A DNA stretch of 47,920 nucleotides from Lyngbya aestuarii BL J (GTDB lineage: Bacteria > Cyanobacteriota > Cyanobacteriia > Cyanobacteriales > Microcoleaceae): the NCBI RefSeq assembly GCF_000478195.2, contig NZ_AUZM01000049.1:1-47920 (forward strand). Reading direction: 5' to 3'. A program made the position numbers and the translations under genes. The number at the start of each line of letters is the position of its first letter. Within the stretch, counting starts at the first letter, position 1. Below the pieces are notes generated by a model, which saw only the letters and a program-made list of their open reading frames with translations, ran no database searches and was not told the DNA's origin. Below are positions 34,690-44,249 of the stretch, piece by piece.

Positions 34690-35099
34690 CAGCAAAAAAA
34701 TTTATTGAGAAGACTGTCAACTCAATAAAGCGATTGAAGTTAAAAGTTATAAATTTAACCTCTCCTAGAGTAATTATGATTGTCAATATAAAAGGGTAAA
34801 AAGCTAAAGTCTTTTTTCAATCCTATATTCTAAACTCTCTGATAAGTCTTGACTTAGTATTCTGCTTATGGTATATTACATAAGTCTTTATCTGTAAAAA
34901 TAAGTTTGAATAAAATGCTATCTTATTCCCTTTTTTATTGGATTACTAAAATTATTAATTTTGATGATTTTTAAGTTACTAATTCTAATTTGATTATAAA
35001 AGAAGTGATCAACTCACTAACTTGGCAACTGAGATCATAAAGAGTTCTATTAAATTGACATTTTTGCTCTTGGTTGATTATACTCAGTCTAGTATCATT
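34690..35099. other. AT-rich intergenic region with an inverted repeat
   Basis: No gene is recognised. TTTATTGAG (34701-34709) and CTCAATAAA (34721-34729) form a perfect 9-bp stem, 12 bases after the ABC ATPase stop. On the rightward strand no T-run follows. On the leftward strand TTTTTTT follows, but no leftward gene points at it. The rest, to the response regulator start, is AT-rich and probably holds its promoter. Confidence 0.5.
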
Positions 35100-35513
35100 G
35101 TGATTTTAAAAAAAGACAATTTAAGAATCCTAATTGTAGAAGATGATTACTTATTAGCTAAAGGTATGGCAAAGCTCATTGAGCGCCTAAGTGGTTATCA
35201 AGTTCTCGTGACAGACAAACTCAACGAGATTGTTCAGCTTTGCCAAGGAGGAGAAGTCGATTTAGTGATTATGGATGTAAATCTACCCGAAGCCCATTGG
35301 GAGGATAAAGATGTCAGTGGTGTCGATATTTCTTGTCTGCTGAAAACAAACTCACAAACTGCTGAGATTCCGATTATTTTAATCACAGCTTATGCTTTGG
35401 AAAGTGAGCGTCAATCTCTACTTGAAATTTCTCACGCTGATGAATTTTATCTCAAGCCAATTACTGATTATGATGATTTGATCCAAACGATTAATCGACT
35501 TTGTGGATATTAA
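35100..35513 (+). CDS. Single-domain response regulator (CheY-like receiver)
   Basis: A receiver domain without an output domain. The acidic pair is in ILIVEDDYL, the phosphorylatable Asp in VIMDVNLP, the conserved Thr in ILITAYA and the Lys in YLKPI. All of these key residues are present. I placed the start at GTG 35100, shortly before the fold begins (137 residues). A TTG at 35022 would add a 26-residue hydrophobic extension that is not part of the fold. There is no histidine kinase nearby, so its partner is unknown. Confidence 0.8.
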   Translation: MILKKDNLRILIVEDDYLLAKGMAKLIERLSGYQVLVTDKLNEIVQLCQGGEVDLVIMDVNLPEAHWEDKDVSGVDISCLLKTNSQTAEIPIILITAYALESERQSLLEISHADEFYLKPITDYDDLIQTINRLCGY

Positions 35514-35621
35514 GCTTAAACTTTCTCTAAATCTTCAGTGATTGTAAGTTTTTAGGGTAACAAAGTGTAAAATGTGAATATCCGTTCACACTGAAACAAG
35601 TAAACTATAGGAGTCGAACTG

Positions 35622-36182
35622 ATGCTCAAACTCTACGGTGGTGCCTTTAGCCGTGCATCAATTGTTCAGTGGTATTTAGAAGAAATCGGTATACCCTACG
35701 AGTTTGTCTTGCTGGATATGAAAGCAGGCGCTCATCTCGAACCCGACTATTTGGCAATTAACCCAATTGGGAAAGTTCCCGCCATTGTCGATGGAGACGT
35801 TAAATTGTGGGAATCGGGAGGAATTCTGCTCTATTTAGCAGATAAATATGGGAAAATGCCAGACTCCCCCGAAAAACGAGGTGAAATTTATCAATGGGTG
35901 TTGTTTGCCAACTCAACTCTCGCCAATGGTATTTTTCTCGAAGCGAACCGGGAAAAAGAAACCCCTCGTTTAATGACTGCACTCAACGAGATTTTCCAAA
36001 AACAACCTTATATGATGGGAGATGAATTTAATGTCGCTGATGTCGCAGTTGGGTCAATTTTAGCTTATATTCCGATCATGTTAAAGTTGGATTTAAGTGC
36101 GTATCCGGCTGTGATCGACTATACAAAGCGTGTTTGTGAACGATCTGCATTCCAAAAAACCATCGGTTCTCGCAATACCTAA
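35622..36182 (+). CDS. Glutathione S-transferase family protein
   Basis: A 186-residue GST. The thioredoxin-like N-terminal half begins LKLYGGAFSRASIVQWYLEE and contains the cis-proline glutathione-binding segment NPIGKVPAIVDGD and the ESGGILLYLADKY helix. The second half is all-helical with the N-capping GDEFNVADVAVGSIL motif. GST proteins conjugate or reduce substrates with glutathione; the substrate here cannot be told. AGGAG sits about 11 bases before the ATG. Confidence 0.9.
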   Translation: MLKLYGGAFSRASIVQWYLEEIGIPYEFVLLDMKAGAHLEPDYLAINPIGKVPAIVDGDVKLWESGGILLYLADKYGKMPDSPEKRGEIYQWVLFANSTLANGIFLEANREKETPRLMTALNEIFQKQPYMMGDEFNVADVAVGSILAYIPIMLKLDLSAYPAVIDYTKRVCERSAFQKTIGSRNT

Positions 36183-36300
36183 ATATACCGAAAATCAAAC
36201 TTAAGCGATCAGCATTTTATTCAAACAACTGGGTTATCCTAATCTTTATGAGTTAGTCAGCCCGTCGCCAGAACAATCACGCTGATCGCAACGCTCGTTG

Positions 36301-36438
36301 TTATCTGAATCCGACTGAAGCTTGCCAAACAAAAGCCAACAGCAGGAAAAACACGGGGATAACAGGCAAAATGTCTACAACCGGGCTAAAGATTGAATAA
36401 GCTTCCGGCAGTTTAGCCAACAGCAACGCTGCTTCCAT
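36301..36438 (-). CDS. psbK: Photosystem II reaction-centre protein K
   Basis: A 45-codon gene. The product starts [20 protein letters not shown] and ends [11 protein letters not shown]. The PsbK hallmarks are the short presequence, the KLPEAY motif at which the mature protein begins, the proline-rich DILPVIPVF and the terminal WQAS-GFR. PsbK is a single-helix subunit near CP43 that helps hold plastoquinone and assemble photosystem II. It is convergent with the GST gene, with 118 bases between them. Confidence 0.95.
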   Translation of the reverse strand: MEAALLLAKLPEAYSIFSPVVDILPVIPVFFLLLAFVWQASVGFR

Positions 36439-36763
36439 GAATCCGTTTACCTCGCTAACATTATTTTCATAATTTTCACGTATTTTAACATGAGGATCAT
36501 CTTCTCACTTAATTTTCTCTGGCGAACAGGACTGACTCATCGGCCGAGTTTCCCGAAATGTCATGCTTTACCTCGTTTAGCATCTCTCAATCTTCAATTC
36601 TCCTGGTGTCAAGTTATATATAAACTTTTGTAAAAATATTTTGTCAATTTTTCCCTTTGAGGTTTCATACTCTGTCACTCAAAGATGCGTCTATTGAGAG
36701 GGTATACTTCCCGGTTAACGTATATATAAACGAAAACTGATCCTTTTCAGGCAGGGTGACACC
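36439..36763. other. psbK upstream region
   Basis: There is no gene in this stretch. It must contain the leftward psbK promoter and perhaps the old promoter of the broken ABC gene to the right. TATATATAA occurs near 36615 and near 36722. I see no strong paired -35/-10 set. Confidence 0.4.
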
Positions 36764-37257
36764 ATGCAAACGCTTCAACTTTCCCCTTTGCAGGCACTCC
36801 TTCGCAGTAGTTGGTTTGTTACAAGTCGGAAATCTTGAAAGTGACACAGTATTCACGGTATTACTCTCAAACCCCAAACTATCCAAACAGTAACCATCCC
36901 AGTTTAGAAAATATCAATTTGACGATTGATCCGGGTAAAACCGTTGCTTTAGTGGGTAAAAATGGAGCCGGAAAAACCACACTTACTAAACTATTATGTC
37001 GTTTATATGACCCCGATTGTGGTAAAATATTATGGAAGGGTGAAGATTTACGTGCCTTGGAACTCGAAGATTTGCGTCAAAAAATCGCTGTTGTTTTACA
37101 AAATTATGCTCGTTTTCCTTTAACTGTTCGTGAAAATATTGCCTTGGGAAATTTAGAGAAATTAAACTGCGATCGCACACTTTTTAAAGCCATAGAAAAA
37201 GCCGGAATTACCCGTAAAATTCACAGTCTACCCAACCCACTTGATACCCCATTATGA
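36764..37257 (+). pseudogene. Remnant of an ABC exporter gene
   Basis: A plausible original start, ATG 36764 with GGGTGA upstream, opens a 24-codon frame (MQTLQLSPLQALLRSSWF...) that stops at 36838. In another frame from about 36870, nucleotide-binding-domain sequence appears: HPSLENINLTIDPGKTVALVG, Walker A GKNGAGKTT, a Q-loop (VLQNYARFPLTVRENIALG), then a stop at 37255-37257. The signature, Walker B and H-loop are missing, as is any membrane domain. I infer an ABC exporter that lost its membrane domain by deletion and is cut at the 3' end. The NBD fragment alone cannot hydrolyse ATP. Confidence 0.75.
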
Positions 37258-37335
37258 AATGTTCAGCCGTCAAGCTAGTCACTACAGTTAACAGAGTAAT
37301 CCAGTCTGAGGAAAAATTGGGGGGCCAGGATTAAT

Positions 37336-39375
37336 TTAATTATTGACTGGAACTTGCCAAATTTTGATGGTTTTATCTTCACTTCCACTCACCAATATTT
37401 CACCATTAGGACTCAAAGCCAAAGCATTAACCGTTTGTGCATGACCCCAAAGCGTCGCTTTCTGTTCTCCCGTTTTTAAGTCCCAAATAATAACGCGATC
37501 GCTCCCACTAAAGAGAGTCTGACCATCAGGACTAATTACCATTGATTTCACGTCATTTCCCTGTGCAGAAAACAGCCGTACTTGATCGCCTGTATTGGGA
37601 TTCCACAGGCGGATTGTACCGTCATCACTCACACTCCCCAAACTTTGACCATCGGTTGTATAAGCAATATCATTAATCGCCCCAGAATGTCCAGAAATCG
37701 TTAATTTACGAGTTCCTTGAGTCAAACCCCATAGTTTAATACTTTGATCACTGCTTCCACTGGCTAAGGTTTTACCATCTGGACTAAATGCAATCGAGTT
37801 GACGGGGCCATCATGAGCCGCAATGGTCAAGATTCGCACTCCAGTATCGAGATCCCATAACCGAATCGTTCGATCATCACTTCCACTCGCTAGAGTCCGA
37901 CCATCGGGGCTAAATGCGAGCGTATTCACACTCTCTGTATGACCTTCTATCGTCCGTCGGCGAATCCCTTGTTTAAGATCCCAAAGGCGAATTGTTTTGT
38001 CGTTGCTTCCACTCGCTAGGATTTCACCATCTGGACTAATCGCCAGAGCTTTTACCCAACTTGAATGAGCCGCAATACTATGAAGTAGCTTCCCGGTTTG
38101 CAAATCCCAAATGCTAATGTTACCAAAACTTCCCGCCACGAGGGTTTGACCATCAGGACTAATCGCCACAGTATAGACTTGACCAACAGCACTTTTATAT
38201 TCCTGGAGCCACAAACTACTCGGTATACTTTTGAGGATTAAAATTGGATTAGCCGGGATAAATCCATACCGTAAATAACCATTAATCTGAGTGTAGAATA
38301 AACCTCCCATTAAGAAGAAAGTTCCCATAATCCAGAGAAATTTAAACGGAAAATTTAATTTAATTAGGGGACGAGGTAGACGATAAAATGGTATTCCTTC
38401 TCTGGGTCGTGGCTTGGGCTTCGGCGGAGGTTTAGGAGGAGGATCTTTAGGTTTTGGGGAGACGGGTTGAGTGAGATCAATTTCTCGAAGACACTTTAAA
38501 ATGACTTGAGGCGTTTGAGGCCGATTTCCCGGAAACGTAGCCATCAGATAATCGAGTAAATCCGCCAATTGTGTGGAAATATCAGGTGCCCCTTTTCGCC
38601 AGAGTAATTTTCCAGTTCTGGGGTTTTCTGGATATGCAGTTGGAGGTTTACCTGTTAAAAGATAAACAAAAGTTCGCCCTAAAGCAAAGAAGTCAGACTG
38701 AGGAACTGCTTTTCCGTTCGCTTGTTCAGGTGGAGTATAGCCAGGAGAAATAATACCTGTAACGTTTTGTCCTCCCTCCATTTTGGCAATAAAAGTATCC
38801 GTCTGTTCCCGTGCAGTACCAAAGTCAATTAAGACTAATTGACCGTCGGGTTTTCGCATAATATTTTGAGGCTTAATATCCCGATGGAAATAGTTTAAGC
38901 TATGAACTTTATCTAAAATTTCTGCAAGTTGTTTTAACCACTCAATCGCCTGTTCTTGGGAAATTGGTTCTTTCTTGCGACTTTTCATCCAGTCTTGCAA
39001 GTTATCACCTTCGATTTTTTCCATCACCAGACAATGAATCGGTTCTTTACCTCCCTTGGGCATAAAGGTAAAATAACCATCCTTGTCAACTTTAGGAGTC
39101 CCGGGATGTTTAAGTTTGCTTAAAACCTTTGCTTCTTGCTGAAATAATTGAACCGCTTTGGGATGTTCTTTGAGCAAAACTTTTAAAACTTTGTCGATCC
39201 CCGTATGGTCATCAGTAATCTCAAAGGTTTTACCAAATCCACCTCCGCCGAGTTGTTTGGTAACACGATATCGACCTTGTAGTAATAAATCTGAACCGCA
39301 TTGACAACAAACACGTCGATTTTCATTCGACGGGTCAGTTGGACTTGGGCAGTTGGGATTAAGGCAATAACTCAC
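37336..39375 (-). CDS. Membrane Ser/Thr protein kinase with C-terminal WD40 propeller
   Basis: A 679-residue Hanks-type kinase. It starts at GTG 39375 with a zinc-ribbon-like N-terminus (CLNPNCP ... VCCQCGSDL) found in many cyanobacterial kinases. The kinase domain (about 33-300) has LGGGGFGKTF, the invariant Lys in KVLKVL, HRDIKPQN, DFGTA and a PPEQ activation segment. A proline/lysine linker (PKPKDPPPKPP) precedes a transmembrane helix near 345 (FLWIMGTFFLMGGLFY). Seven WD40 repeats follow from about 390 to the end, each with SPDG and IRLWDL-type signatures, enough for one complete propeller. The membrane helix puts kinase and propeller on opposite sides. The substrate is unknown. Confidence 0.92.
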   Translation of the reverse strand: MSYCLNPNCPSPTDPSNENRRVCCQCGSDLLLQGRYRVTKQLGGGGFGKTFEITDDHTGIDKVLKVLLKEHPKAVQLFQQEAKVLSKLKHPGTPKVDKDGYFTFMPKGGKEPIHCLVMEKIEGDNLQDWMKSRKKEPISQEQAIEWLKQLAEILDKVHSLNYFHRDIKPQNIMRKPDGQLVLIDFGTAREQTDTFIAKMEGGQNVTGIISPGYTPPEQANGKAVPQSDFFALGRTFVYLLTGKPPTAYPENPRTGKLLWRKGAPDISTQLADLLDYLMATFPGNRPQTPQVILKCLREIDLTQPVSPKPKDPPPKPPPKPKPRPREGIPFYRLPRPLIKLNFPFKFLWIMGTFFLMGGLFYTQINGYLRYGFIPANPILILKSIPSSLWLQEYKSAVGQVYTVAISPDGQTLVAGSFGNISIWDLQTGKLLHSIAAHSSWVKALAISPDGEILASGSNDKTIRLWDLKQGIRRRTIEGHTESVNTLAFSPDGRTLASGSDDRTIRLWDLDTGVRILTIAAHDGPVNSIAFSPDGKTLASGSSDQSIKLWGLTQGTRKLTISGHSGAINDIAYTTDGQSLGSVSDDGTIRLWNPNTGDQVRLFSAQGNDVKSMVISPDGQTLFSGSDRVIIWDLKTGEQKATLWGHAQTVNALALSPNGEILVSGSEDKTIKIWQVPVNN

Positions 39376-39618
39376 AAAAACCAGAACCCGAATCTAGGTT
39401 GCCAGATTAACTCCACTATAACTTAGAGGCTGACCATCTGGCTGAGAAATTCATACCTGTAGGAAAGATCAGCTAATGAAACAACTTTGGGGGGAGAGTC
39501 AGAAGGAAGGTTGGTAGAGAAGCCTTTGAGGGCAACCCTTGAGAGTCTTAGAGTTGTTGTTTCTCCTTTTCCTGCTTTGTCTCCCCTACCAGGTCTTGAG
39601 TTCGGAAATTGGGGACGC

Positions 39619-40743
39619 TTATAAAGACCCTTCAATCACCGGATGGAAGTAAAAAGCCAGTCCTAAAACGGTGTATGCCGCCAACAGGAGAACCCCCTCT
39701 AACCAGTCACATCGGCCATCTGAACTGACAGAGTTGGCAATTAAAACCGCCACCATGACTGCAACCAGTTCAAAGGGGTTAAAGTTAAGATCCATCGGTT
39801 GACCGATGAAATAACCCACAAGCACCAACACAGGGGCGACAAACAAAGCAATTTGCAGACTCGAACCCACCGCCACAGAAACGGATAAATCCATTTTGTT
39901 TTTCATTGCGACTGTTACCGCAGTGGTATGTTCTGCCGCATTGCCAATGATCGGCACCAAGATCACTCCAGTAAATAAAGATGTTAGTCCGAGGCTTTCT
40001 GTTGCTTCTTCGAGACTATCAACCAACAGTTCAGACTCAAATGCAACTGCGATCGTTGCAACGAGTAAAATCGCAACCGATATCCAGAAAGAGGACTTGG
40101 AATGAGATTCTTCTGAGATTGGAATTGTTTGTCCCTCAGATTGTTCGGAAACATCTGTTTCAGCCATCCCCACATCATAAAGATAAGCGTGAGTTTTCAT
40201 CGAAAACAGCAATGTGAGTATATAGACGCCAATCAGCACGATCGCCACTGCACTCGATAGATTTTGCATTGTGGCTTCTTGAATGCCTGTGGAAGTATAC
40301 TGGACTGCTGTTGGTACTAAAATGGCAATCACCGCCAAGTTCATCGCCGAAGCATTCAACCGAGCTACAATGGACTGAAACTTTTGTTCTTTGTAGCGCA
40401 AGCCACCGAGAAGCATCGATAAACCCATCACTAACAGCAGGTTGCCAATAATCGAACCTGTGATGCTGGCTTTCACCACATCCAATAGTCCGGCTTTGAG
40501 AGCAACAATACCGATAATTAGTTCTGTAGCGTTTCCGAAGGTGGCATTCATCAGTCCACCCAAATTCGGGCCAAGAACGACAGCAATTTCTTCTGTAGCA
40601 ATTCCCATCCAACCCGCTAAAGGAATAATCGCCATAGCAGACGTGATGAAAATAGCAGTCGAACCCCATTCTAAGAAGTGAGCTGCAATGGAAATGGGAA
40701 TGAAGATCAGTAGGACGGAAATGATTGTTTTGGCATTCAGCAT
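39619..40743 (-). CDS. cax: Calcium/proton exchanger (CaCA superfamily)
   Basis: Cax proteins export Ca2+ in exchange for protons across the membrane. The 374-residue protein has about eleven hydrophobic segments and both alpha-repeat signatures: GNATELIIGIVALKAG in the first half and GNAAEHTTAVTVAMKNKMDLSVSVAVGSSLQ in the second. The acidic Glu residues needed for ion binding are present. An acidic, serine-rich loop (about residues 195-215) separates the two halves, as in the family. There is no associated regulator next to it. Confidence 0.92.
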   Translation of the reverse strand: MLNAKTIISVLLIFIPISIAAHFLEWGSTAIFITSAMAIIPLAGWMGIATEEIAVVLGPNLGGLMNATFGNATELIIGIVALKAGLLDVVKASITGSIIGNLLLVMGLSMLLGGLRYKEQKFQSIVARLNASAMNLAVIAILVPTAVQYTSTGIQEATMQNLSSAVAIVLIGVYILTLLFSMKTHAYLYDVGMAETDVSEQSEGQTIPISEESHSKSSFWISVAILLVATIAVAFESELLVDSLEEATESLGLTSLFTGVILVPIIGNAAEHTTAVTVAMKNKMDLSVSVAVGSSLQIALFVAPVLVLVGYFIGQPMDLNFNPFELVAVMVAVLIANSVSSDGRCDWLEGVLLLAAYTVLGLAFYFHPVIEGSL

Positions 40744-41400
40744 TAGTATTGACTCGCCAGGAGATCACTCACAGTTGCACAACAAACTTAGAAACAAGAC
40801 TAACTTGCAAAAAAGACACTATTGGTTAGCAGATTAGCATGAAAATTGACCAGAAAGGTCATCGGTTACAGCTTGTAGCTTACAGGTGTCAGGTGTTAAA
40901 GGGAGGTGGGGAGATGGAGAGATAGGGACAGAGAGAAAAAAACTTCTGACTTCCATTCGCAGCCCTAGCCCCAACCTCTGGTAAATATTTCTTCCGGCGA
41001 AATCTTTAAAAAATCATTAAAATTTAGGGTGTTAAGTTTTTCAAGAGTAAGGTAACATAACTTTTCCAAATGTTAATTTTTTAAACTCAATCTTTGTTGA
41101 AATATTTGTTAAGTATTAATATCTAATCGGATAGATATTATATCCTAGAATAGTAATTGATTACTCTCACTTCAAAAGCTTAAGTTCACGTCCGATAACT
41201 CAATGAGCTTCTGTCTTCATTTCAATCAACATAACAATCCGTTGGTCAGTTGTCAAAGCTAGATCTGTCAACAAAATTTTCACCACTCTATAGCAAATAA
41301 ACATCGGCTGAATGCGACTGAGTTCTACTCGGACTTTAGCTTCTGTTGTGGCTATTGATGCGAATGTGCGTGAGTATTTGAACATTACAGGACAAAAACT
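40744..41400. other. cax / GH57 divergent spacer (657 bp)
   Basis: Two diverging genes flank this region, so it should contain both promoters. It holds a purine-rich tract near 40900-40945 of the type scattered through filamentous cyanobacterial genomes. It also has an AT-rich part with the inverted repeat at 41117-41140. A leftward open frame (41200-41424) has no family features. I see no convincing gene. Confidence 0.5.
41117..41140. promoter_or_regulatory. Perfect inverted repeat upstream of the GH57 gene
   Basis: TAATATCT (41117-41124) and AGATATTA (41133-41140) are exact reverse complements with an 8-base centre, about 260 bases before the GH57 ATG. This has the shape of a dimeric repressor operator. 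No T-run follows, so a terminator is unlikely. Confidence 0.4.
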
Positions 41401-44118
41401 ATGACCTCTACTTCCAATTTTCAATCTATAGCGGTTACAAATACTACCGAGAGTTCATACACTTTAGAACACCAGAGTGATCTTGATCCCCGTCAATTTC
41501 CAACCGATGATCCCCAGTTAACCGCAACAGGAGTTTACGTTGTTATTCACGGTCATTTTTATCAACCCCCTCGCGAAAACCCCTATCTCAACGCCGTTGA
41601 ATCTCAACTCAGTGCTGATCCCTATCACGATTGGAACGAACGCATCTACCATGAATGTTACCGCCCAAATACATTAGCAAGAGTCTTAAATGATCGCGGA
41701 GAAGTGGTGGGGATCATCAATAACTATGAGTATCTCAGCTTTAACATCGGCCCGACATTAATGAGTTGGCTAGAACGATATGATATGCAAGTTTATCAGA
41801 GAATAATAGAAGCTGATCGCATCAGTTGTCAGCGTCTCAATGGACATGGAAATGCAATCGCCCAAGTCTACAATCATATGATTATGCCGCTGGCTAACGA
41901 ACGAGACAAATACACTCAAATTCGTTGGGGAAAAGCCGACTTTAAATCCCGGTTTGGGCGTGATCCCGAAGGAATGTGGTTAGCAGAAACAGCCATTGAT
42001 TATTCCACCATAGAAGCATTAATTAATGAAGGAATTCGTTTTACCATCCTTGCCCCTTCTCAAGCCCAACGCTGTCGTTTATTCGCCTCCGAAGAAACAC
42101 CAGAACCCGAATGGATAGACGTGGGTGAAGGTCAAATTGATCCCACCCGTCCCTATCGTTGTTATTTAAAAAATGAAACGGGAGAAAAAGATAAATCCCG
42201 TTATCTTGATATTTTCTTCTATGATGGGCCAATTTCTGGCGATATGGGCTTTGATGATGTACTCAGTAGTTCGGGACATTTTGCCGGACGACTCAGCCAA
42301 GCCATTCACGGGGACGGACGCCCCACACAGGTGATTTCAGTCGCTACCGATGGGGAAACCTTTGGTCATCACAAAACAGGTACTGAGAAATGTTTGGCTT
42401 ATGCCTTTGTTGAAGAATTTCCTCGTCAGGGTTGGACTGTTACAAACTTCGCCCACTACCTCAGTTTAAACCCTCCCACCTGGGAAGTTGAATTAAAGCC
42501 TGTAACCGCTTGGAGTTGCTTTCATGGGGTAGAACGTTGGCAGAATGATTGTGGCTGTGGTGGAGGTGGTGTTTGGCATCAGAAATGGCGTCGTCCGCTT
42601 CGAGATACACTCAATTGGTTGCGGGATCAATTGATTGAGGTTTATCAAACCTACGGACATCAGTTTTTTCATGATCCCTGGCAGGTTCGCGATGAATATA
42701 TTCGAGTCATTGGCGATCGTTCGGAGGCAAATCTTCATCACTTTCTGACTCAGCATCAAACTCATTTATTAACAGATACAGAACGAATTGATGCGTTACG
42801 TTTGTTAGAAATGCAGCGTCATTCTTTGTTGATGTTTACCAGTTGTGGTTGGTTTTTTGAGGAGATTTCTCGACCAGAAGGGACGCAAATTTTACGCTAT
42901 GCTTGTCGGGCGATTGAACTGGCATCTGAGGTCACAGGAATTGATTTAGAAGCGGAGTTTTTACAAAGATTAGCTTTCGCTCCCAGTAATGTAGAGTTAT
43001 TTCAAACTGGAGATGAAGTTTACCGTAAATTGGTGAAAACTGCTCAGATCAATTTTGAACAAGTTGCCGCACACTACGCAATTAGTTCACTGTTTACCAC
43101 TTATACTCGGCAACAGCAAATTTATTGTTATAATACTCAGCAACTCGATTACCAAATCAGACATATTGGCACGTTAACCTTAGCTATGGGTCGAGTCCAA
43201 TTAACCTCTGAAATTACCCGAGAACAGATGGATTTTGTATTTGCTGTTTTGCATCTGGGGGGTTGGGATTTTCATTGCTGCATTCAACCTTTTGCCGGAC
43301 GTCGTGCTTACAGTAAACTTAAACAGCATTTGTTTGAAGCGTTACAGCAAGCGAGCGCCCCTCAAGTTATTTTAGCAATGGTTAAAATATTTGGAGAGCA
43401 GTCATTTAGTTTGCAGGATTTATTTGCAGAAGAACGTCAGCGAATTATGGGGTTATTGTCTCAAGAAACACTGACCCGTTTGGATCAGCTTTATACTCAA
43501 GTTTATCGAGATAATTATGGGGTGATTATGGCGTTTCATCGAGATTATCTTCCCGTTCCTCAAGAGTTACAGGTTGCTGTAGAAGTGGCATTGACTCATC
43601 GTTGTGTAACCACAGTACGAGCCTTAGAAACAGAAAGTAGTAACGGTTTAAGTCTCAATCATTTAGCGGCGTTAGAAGTGATTACCACAGAAGCCCATCA
43701 ATTGCGCTGTCGAATTCAAAATAGTGAAGTTCGCGAGACTTTAGAGCGGTTAATTATGCGATCGCTGTACCTGATTTTACAGCAGAATAATCCGAAAACA
43801 CTAGAGGTAGAAATTGAGAGTTTAGAGCGATTAATTCAACTCGGATACCATTTAGAACTCAATCTATCATTAGCTCAAGCTCAGGAGTTATATTTGCACT
43901 CTTTGGGTACAATGATTGTTCCGTTGTGTTTGGGGTGGCTACAACGTCAACGAGAGGCGAATGCGCCTCAAGTCAATGCAAAACACTCTACTCTTTCTGG
44001 GGTAGCGGTTCAGACGACTGTTGAAAGTCAATGGCAAGTTTCTCAATTGCGGAAGTTGTTACATTTAGGGCAAACTCTAGCAATTGATGTTCAGCAGTTG
44101 TTGAGTCAGTTGGCTTAA
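41401..44118 (+). CDS. Glycoside hydrolase family 57 protein with DUF3536 domain
   Basis: A 905-residue cytoplasmic protein. The N-terminal GH57 barrel starts with YVVIHGHFYQPPRENPYLN. It contains the region WLAETAIDY where the catalytic Glu is expected, and SVATDGETFGHHKTG with an Asp in the acid/base position. A C-terminal DUF3536 helical region fills the rest, about 600-900. GH57 enzymes act on alpha-glucans (amylase, branching or 4-alpha-glucanotransferase), so glycogen metabolism is the likely role, but the activity of this DUF3536 group is not established to my knowledge. Confidence 0.88.
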   Translation: MTSTSNFQSIAVTNTTESSYTLEHQSDLDPRQFPTDDPQLTATGVYVVIHGHFYQPPRENPYLNAVESQLSADPYHDWNERIYHECYRPNTLARVLNDRGEVVGIINNYEYLSFNIGPTLMSWLERYDMQVYQRIIEADRISCQRLNGHGNAIAQVYNHMIMPLANERDKYTQIRWGKADFKSRFGRDPEGMWLAETAIDYSTIEALINEGIRFTILAPSQAQRCRLFASEETPEPEWIDVGEGQIDPTRPYRCYLKNETGEKDKSRYLDIFFYDGPISGDMGFDDVLSSSGHFAGRLSQAIHGDGRPTQVISVATDGETFGHHKTGTEKCLAYAFVEEFPRQGWTVTNFAHYLSLNPPTWEVELKPVTAWSCFHGVERWQNDCGCGGGGVWHQKWRRPLRDTLNWLRDQLIEVYQTYGHQFFHDPWQVRDEYIRVIGDRSEANLHHFLTQHQTHLLTDTERIDALRLLEMQRHSLLMFTSCGWFFEEISRPEGTQILRYACRAIELASEVTGIDLEAEFLQRLAFAPSNVELFQTGDEVYRKLVKTAQINFEQVAAHYAISSLFTTYTRQQQIYCYNTQQLDYQIRHIGTLTLAMGRVQLTSEITREQMDFVFAVLHLGGWDFHCCIQPFAGRRAYSKLKQHLFEALQQASAPQVILAMVKIFGEQSFSLQDLFAEERQRIMGLLSQETLTRLDQLYTQVYRDNYGVIMAFHRDYLPVPQELQVAVEVALTHRCVTTVRALETESSNGLSLNHLAALEVITTEAHQLRCRIQNSEVRETLERLIMRSLYLILQQNNPKTLEVEIESLERLIQLGYHLELNLSLAQAQELYLHSLGTMIVPLCLGWLQRQREANAPQVNAKHSTLSGVAVQTTVESQWQVSQLRKLLHLGQTLAIDVQQLLSQLA

Positions 44119-44249
44119 ACAAAAATTGTCAGGGCAGGTTGGATACATATATTTTTGTTGTTTTCTAATTTGCCCTTCTCAATTAGGGATTACAATACAA
44201 ATGGCTTAACTGCTTTAAATTATCCCTATTTTTGTGATTTGAGTCGTCA

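Noticed and set aside
36205-36289. Inverted repeat GCGATCAGC (36205-36213) / GCTGATCGC (36281-36289) between GST and psbK
   Set aside because: The arms are 67 bases apart and resemble HIP1-type sequence, so a functional hairpin or terminator is not supported.
40175-40768. 197-residue leftward frame inside the cax gene
   Set aside because: It is rich in Cys, His and Arg, as expected from an off-frame reading of a membrane protein gene; the cax frame has both family signatures.
41200-41424. 74-residue leftward frame upstream of the GH57 gene
   Set aside because: It overlaps the GH57 start, has no ribosome site and no recognisable similarity.
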